Positions 17,960 through 20,752 of a stretch of DNA of 20,752 nucleotides are shown one piece after another (position 1 is the first letter of the stretch; each line of letters opens with the position of its first letter). Under the pieces are notes generated by a model. It ran no database searches. It saw only the letters and a list, made by a program, of their open reading frames with translations, and was not told the origin of the DNA. The position numbers were made by a program, and so were the translations under genes. The stretch is from a virus: positions 1-20,752 of the IMG/VR virus record IMGVR_UViG_3300031767_000006; one strand, 5' to 3'.

Positions 17960-19761
17960 CTTCGGCGTCTCCTTGATTGTTCTAGCGTCGTCCAGCACCG
18001 GCAACTGACGTGCGCCGGCGGCAGCTCGTCCCAGCCATCGCCTTGTTCGCGCCCATCGCGCGGGGCGCAAATTGGACATACGCGCTCGTCGGCGGCGGTG
18101 TGCCACACATGGACGAGCGATACACCGGACTCTTCAAGTATCTGTCTCGCGATGTCCGTCCCCTGCGAGTAAGCGCGCGTAACTTCTGTCGTGGCGATCA
18201 TCTCAGCGCGCTGCCTACCGAACATGCGCGCGATTCGATCAACGAGCATCTCGCGCGTCCAGCCTTCAGCGCGCGCACGGGTGAATAGCTCACTTAGTCG
18301 CTTTCTCGTGGTCTCGTTAATCCCATGGACAAGCTCGTAGCTGTAATCCTTCGCCCATTGCGACGCAAAGTCGTACGCACGCTCCACATCTGCGAAGGAC
18401 GACGACGATAGCATCGCAGCAGTGGCTTGCTCAGTGGCAACAGCAAGCAACAGAGACTCGGCGTATGCACGCGCTTTCTTCTCGAAGCCTTGCTCATCGT
18501 AGCTCAGATCGTCTAACGAGATTGAGTCCTCAAGCACCTGGAGCATCTGCGCCGCGAGTTCCTCACGCTCGCGGTCAAGCGGCGGTTCGACGCGACGCGC
18601 CTTCGCCTCGATGAAGCGCGCGAACGAGAATGGCGAATGGCCAAGGTCGGCAAGCGACCTGACCGCGCGCACCCACGTCTCCGGCAGATCGCGCGGGGAG
18701 AAATCGGCAAGCGTCGTCTTACGCGCCTCGCTCTTGCGCCGCCACTGGTCGAGTTCGCGCAACGCGGATTGCGTCGCTACGTCAACCGGCTGCTCTGTCT
18801 CAAAGCCCAGCATCTGGCGCGCTTCCTCGCGTGTCACCAGGCCGGCCTGGTATAGGTCAATCACGCTCTTGCGCTGTGCGCCCACATCCTCGGCCAGTGC
18901 TTCAATGTCGTCGTAGTTGATTTCCAGACCTAAGGCTTCTGCAATGAGCTCGGCGTCCGGCAGCACCGTGTCGCGCCAGAACGAGATGCGGTGCTCAGCG
19001 GCGGTGGCGTAGTTCGCAGCATCGGTCAACATGGTCACAGGAACGCCGAACGCAGCGCTGATGCGCCTTAACGCCATCTCGTCAACCTGCGACATTGCGA
19101 GCTTATCGAGCGCCGGGATGTCCAGTGGCTTGATTTGCATGCTGCGCCGGAGCACCAGCGCTCGCCATGCATTGCGCACGCCAGACGTGAGACGTTGCCA
19201 CGTCGTGCGCAAGGCTTCTGCATCTGCATCTGTCAGCGCGCCTTCCTCTGGCGTGATGACCAATGGCGGCAATGCACCCTGCTCGAAGAAGGCGCGCGTG
19301 AATTGCTCGGCAGCCAATGCGGTGGCTGCGCTGGTCTCAGCTATCTTCAGCGGTGCAAGGCCGGGCCCGATGTCGCTTGTCGGCGACCAGGTGTGCGCGT
19401 AAATCACCTGTTCAGGCAAGTAACGGCGCGTGAACTGGCCGCTCTGCCAAATGTGTGCAGTGATTCCCCTTATCGCATCCCCTTCCACGCGCATCGCGGT
19501 CGGGTTAAGCACGCGCATGCTGGCACGTTCAACCCAAAACGCGCCTGCGACGCACAACGAAGTCTCGCAAAGGTAATACAAGCGCGCAGGGAATGGTGCT
19601 TGCTGTTCGTCGCGCAGGAAAGAGAGAGAAGCAACGGCGTTGGCGCGCAGGGTGATACAGCGCATGACGTAGGCGTGAAGCGGTTGCGCTTGTGAGCGCG
19701 TCACATAGCCCACAGCGTCAATCGCCTTGGTCGTGCCATACGCCGTCTTGATTGTCACCAT
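17956..19761 (-). CDS. Portal protein fused to MuF-like head morphogenesis domain
   Basis: A 601-residue protein. Residues about 1-330 match HK97-type portals: CITLRANAVASLSFL, LNPTAMRVEGDAIRGITAHIW, YLPEQVIYAHTWSPTSDIGPGLAPLKIAETSAATALAAEQFTRAFFEQGALPPLVI, then DIPALDKLAMSQVDEMALRRISAAFGVPVTML. The remainder is helical and ends in a Mu gpF/SPP1 gp7-like domain with a metal-binding-type run HVWHTAADERVCPICAPRDGREQGDGWDELPPAHVSCRCWTTLE. Portals are usually 400-500 residues and the MuF protein is usually a separate gene. The portal forms the dodecameric DNA gate; the MuF part acts in head assembly or is ejected. ATG 19761 overlaps the terminase stop by 7 bp. Confidence 0.85.
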   Translation of the reverse strand: MVTIKTAYGTTKAIDAVGYVTRSQAQPLHAYVMRCITLRANAVASLSFLRDEQQAPFPARLYYLCETSLCVAGAFWVERASMRVLNPTAMRVEGDAIRGITAHIWQSGQFTRRYLPEQVIYAHTWSPTSDIGPGLAPLKIAETSAATALAAEQFTRAFFEQGALPPLVITPEEGALTDADAEALRTTWQRLTSGVRNAWRALVLRRSMQIKPLDIPALDKLAMSQVDEMALRRISAAFGVPVTMLTDAANYATAAEHRISFWRDTVLPDAELIAEALGLEINYDDIEALAEDVGAQRKSVIDLYQAGLVTREEARQMLGFETEQPVDVATQSALRELDQWRRKSEARKTTLADFSPRDLPETWVRAVRSLADLGHSPFSFARFIEAKARRVEPPLDREREELAAQMLQVLEDSISLDDLSYDEQGFEKKARAYAESLLLAVATEQATAAMLSSSSFADVERAYDFASQWAKDYSYELVHGINETTRKRLSELFTRARAEGWTREMLVDRIARMFGRQRAEMIATTEVTRAYSQGTDIARQILEESGVSLVHVWHTAADERVCPICAPRDGREQGDGWDELPPAHVSCRCWTTLEQSRRRRR

Positions 19762-20752
19762 AGCGCATCAGCAATTGCGCTACTCCTGCCGGCAGCGCGT
19801 GAATACACCCATGCGATAGCCATCACGCAATCATCGTGCATCCCTGCTGGCGCGGAGTACTCGTACGTGCCGTCTTTGCGGCGCTTCTGCGAGAACTGCT
19901 CAAGCTCAGTCAGAACGTAATCGTCATCCGGCAGCGCGATCTCGCCACGTTCAATCGCCCACGCCAGACGCTCAATGATTGCACGCTTTGTGCTGGCCGT
20001 GGTCGTCGCGCCAAGCACAGGAATGTTCTGCGACGCCAGGTAATCAACGACCGGCGCGCCGGCAGCATTATGCTCCACGACAACCTCGATGGCTTGGCAC
20101 TCGCGCGCGATCTGCGCGATGCGCTGAACGGTGCGCGTGTAGTCTTCATGCCGCCAGCGCGTGACCTTCAAGACAGCTGACTGGCTGATGTCAAACACAG
20201 CAACCGCGGTGTAGTCCTCGTCGCGCCCGATGTCCACTCCTAAGGCGAACGGGCCGCGAGGCTCGACCTTGCGCACGCAAGCGCGAACACCACGAAAAAC
20301 GCCGCCGGCTTCATCCACGAACTCAGCCAGCCACTCCTGCCGGTAAGTACGCTCGCTAACAATCTGACGCGCGCGCTCAGCAGCCTCGCGGATGCTCTGT
20401 AGCTTGTTGTCGGTGCTCGGCGCGCGCCATGCTGCGCCTTCCTTCCGGCAGCGCTCGAATTCGCGCCAGAACCAGTTGCGGCCGCGCGGCGTGCTGACGA
20501 GTATTGCGTGCCCCCGGCGGTCCGCCAGTGTTGGCATGAGCACATCGTACCAGACGCGCTCATCCATCAGCGCAGCCTCGTCAACAACGACCAAGTCGAA
20601 CGCTTCGCCGCGGATGGAGTCTGGCGAATCAGCAGAATAGACGCTCAGGCAACCGCCGGACGGGAACTCGATGGTTCGCTCAGCGCGCCGAATGAGCAGC
20701 TGCTTAGCAACTGGCACGGTCATTTGCTCTGCAAACCGCCAGAGCGGGCGCG
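19755..20752 (-). CDS. Terminase large subunit (N-terminus beyond the window)
   Basis: The frame is open to the right edge (332 codons seen), so the true start and Walker A motif are missing; the apparent ATG at 20723 is internal, and in-frame RPLWRFAEQ before it fits the family. Visible motifs are Walker B with catalytic Glu (LVVVDEAALM), the coupling motif VSTPRGRNWFW, and the RNase-H-type nuclease with Asp in GVDIGRDEDYTAVAV, a middle VVEHNAAG, and a final GMHDDCVMAIAW. The protein pumps DNA into the prohead and cuts it. It is followed by the portal gene with a 7-bp overlap. The small terminase lies off the window, presumably to the right. Confidence 0.9.
   Translation of the reverse strand, partial: RPLWRFAEQMTVPVAKQLLIRRAERTIEFPSGGCLSVYSADSPDSIRGEAFDLVVVDEAALMDERVWYDVLMPTLADRRGHAILVSTPRGRNWFWREFERCRKEGAAWRAPSTDNKLQSIREAAERARQIVSERTYRQEWLAEFVDEAGGVFRGVRACVRKVEPRGPFALGVDIGRDEDYTAVAVFDISQSAVLKVTRWRHEDYTRTVQRIAQIARECQAIEVVVEHNAAGAPVVDYLASQNIPVLGATTTASTKRAIIERLAWAIERGEIALPDDDYVLTELEQFSQKRRKDGTYEYSAPAGMHDDCVMAIAWVYSRAAGRSSAIADALW

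Noticed and set aside
17960-18106. N-terminal extension of the neck-type protein
   Set aside because: It lies wholly inside the portal gene in another frame and reads as Arg/Ala-rich noise; ATG 17959 has AAGGAG and an ATGA junction.
18010-19695. Several plus-strand frames opposite the portal gene
   Set aside because: All are antisense shadows; the minus-strand portal frame has clear family motifs.

Overview
This window is part of a tailed-phage (siphovirus-like) genome or prophage infecting a bacterium. The sequence is GC-rich. Genes carry AGGAGG-type Shine-Dalgarno sites, there are consensus sigma-70-like promoters, and three copies of the bacterial DnaA box TTATCCACA are present. The host phylum cannot be fixed from sequence alone. 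No integrase, lysis gene or tRNA is visible here, so the genome continues past both edges.

Layout. (1) 1-763: three small leftward genes, including a ribbon-helix-helix regulator. (2) 764-932: a divergent control region with a palindrome before the leftward genes, three DnaA boxes repeating at exactly 12 bp, a TTGACA-N16-TACAAT promoter and a 14-bp palindrome over its start site. (3) 933-6381: a rightward early/accessory operon. It holds small unknown genes, a possible RecT-like annealing protein, two tandem paralogues of unknown function, a DUF1874 (AcrIII-1-like, cyclic-tetra-adenylate ring nuclease) protein, an unknown gene, and a MoxR-type AAA+ ATPase followed by a VWA-domain protein. (4) 6355-6586: a small non-coding RNA gene between converging operons. 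It has a perfect TTGACA-N16-TATAAT promoter overlapping the VWA stop codon, a complete type III hammerhead ribozyme beginning at the predicted transcription start, two 34/35-nt tandem repeats, and a GC-rich terminator. (5) 6598-20752: the leftward late operon, read from the right edge: large terminase (partial), portal fused to a MuF-like domain, a small neck-type protein, a fused prohead protease/major capsid protein, a possible decoration protein, head-tail connector, tail terminator, a small protein, tail tube, tail-assembly chaperone with a -1 frameshift site, tape measure with 34-residue repeats, distal tail protein with a large C-terminal extension, a Gp37-like tail protein and a distal tail/fibre protein.

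How it fits together. The late genes are tightly overlapped (mostly 4-10 bp) and build a capsid and long non-contractile tail. The early operon looks like a replication/recombination and counter-defence module: DUF1874 proteins counter type III CRISPR signalling, and MoxR-VWA pairs are chaperone-like machines also known from conflict systems. The most unusual element is the promoter-hammerhead-repeat-terminator RNA at 6355-6586. A transcript from its own promoter would lose only about five 5' nucleotides by self-cleavage. A read-through early mRNA would be cut 12 nt after the VWA stop codon. Short perfect inverted repeats are also unusually frequent, above all in the DNA encoding the VWA linker.
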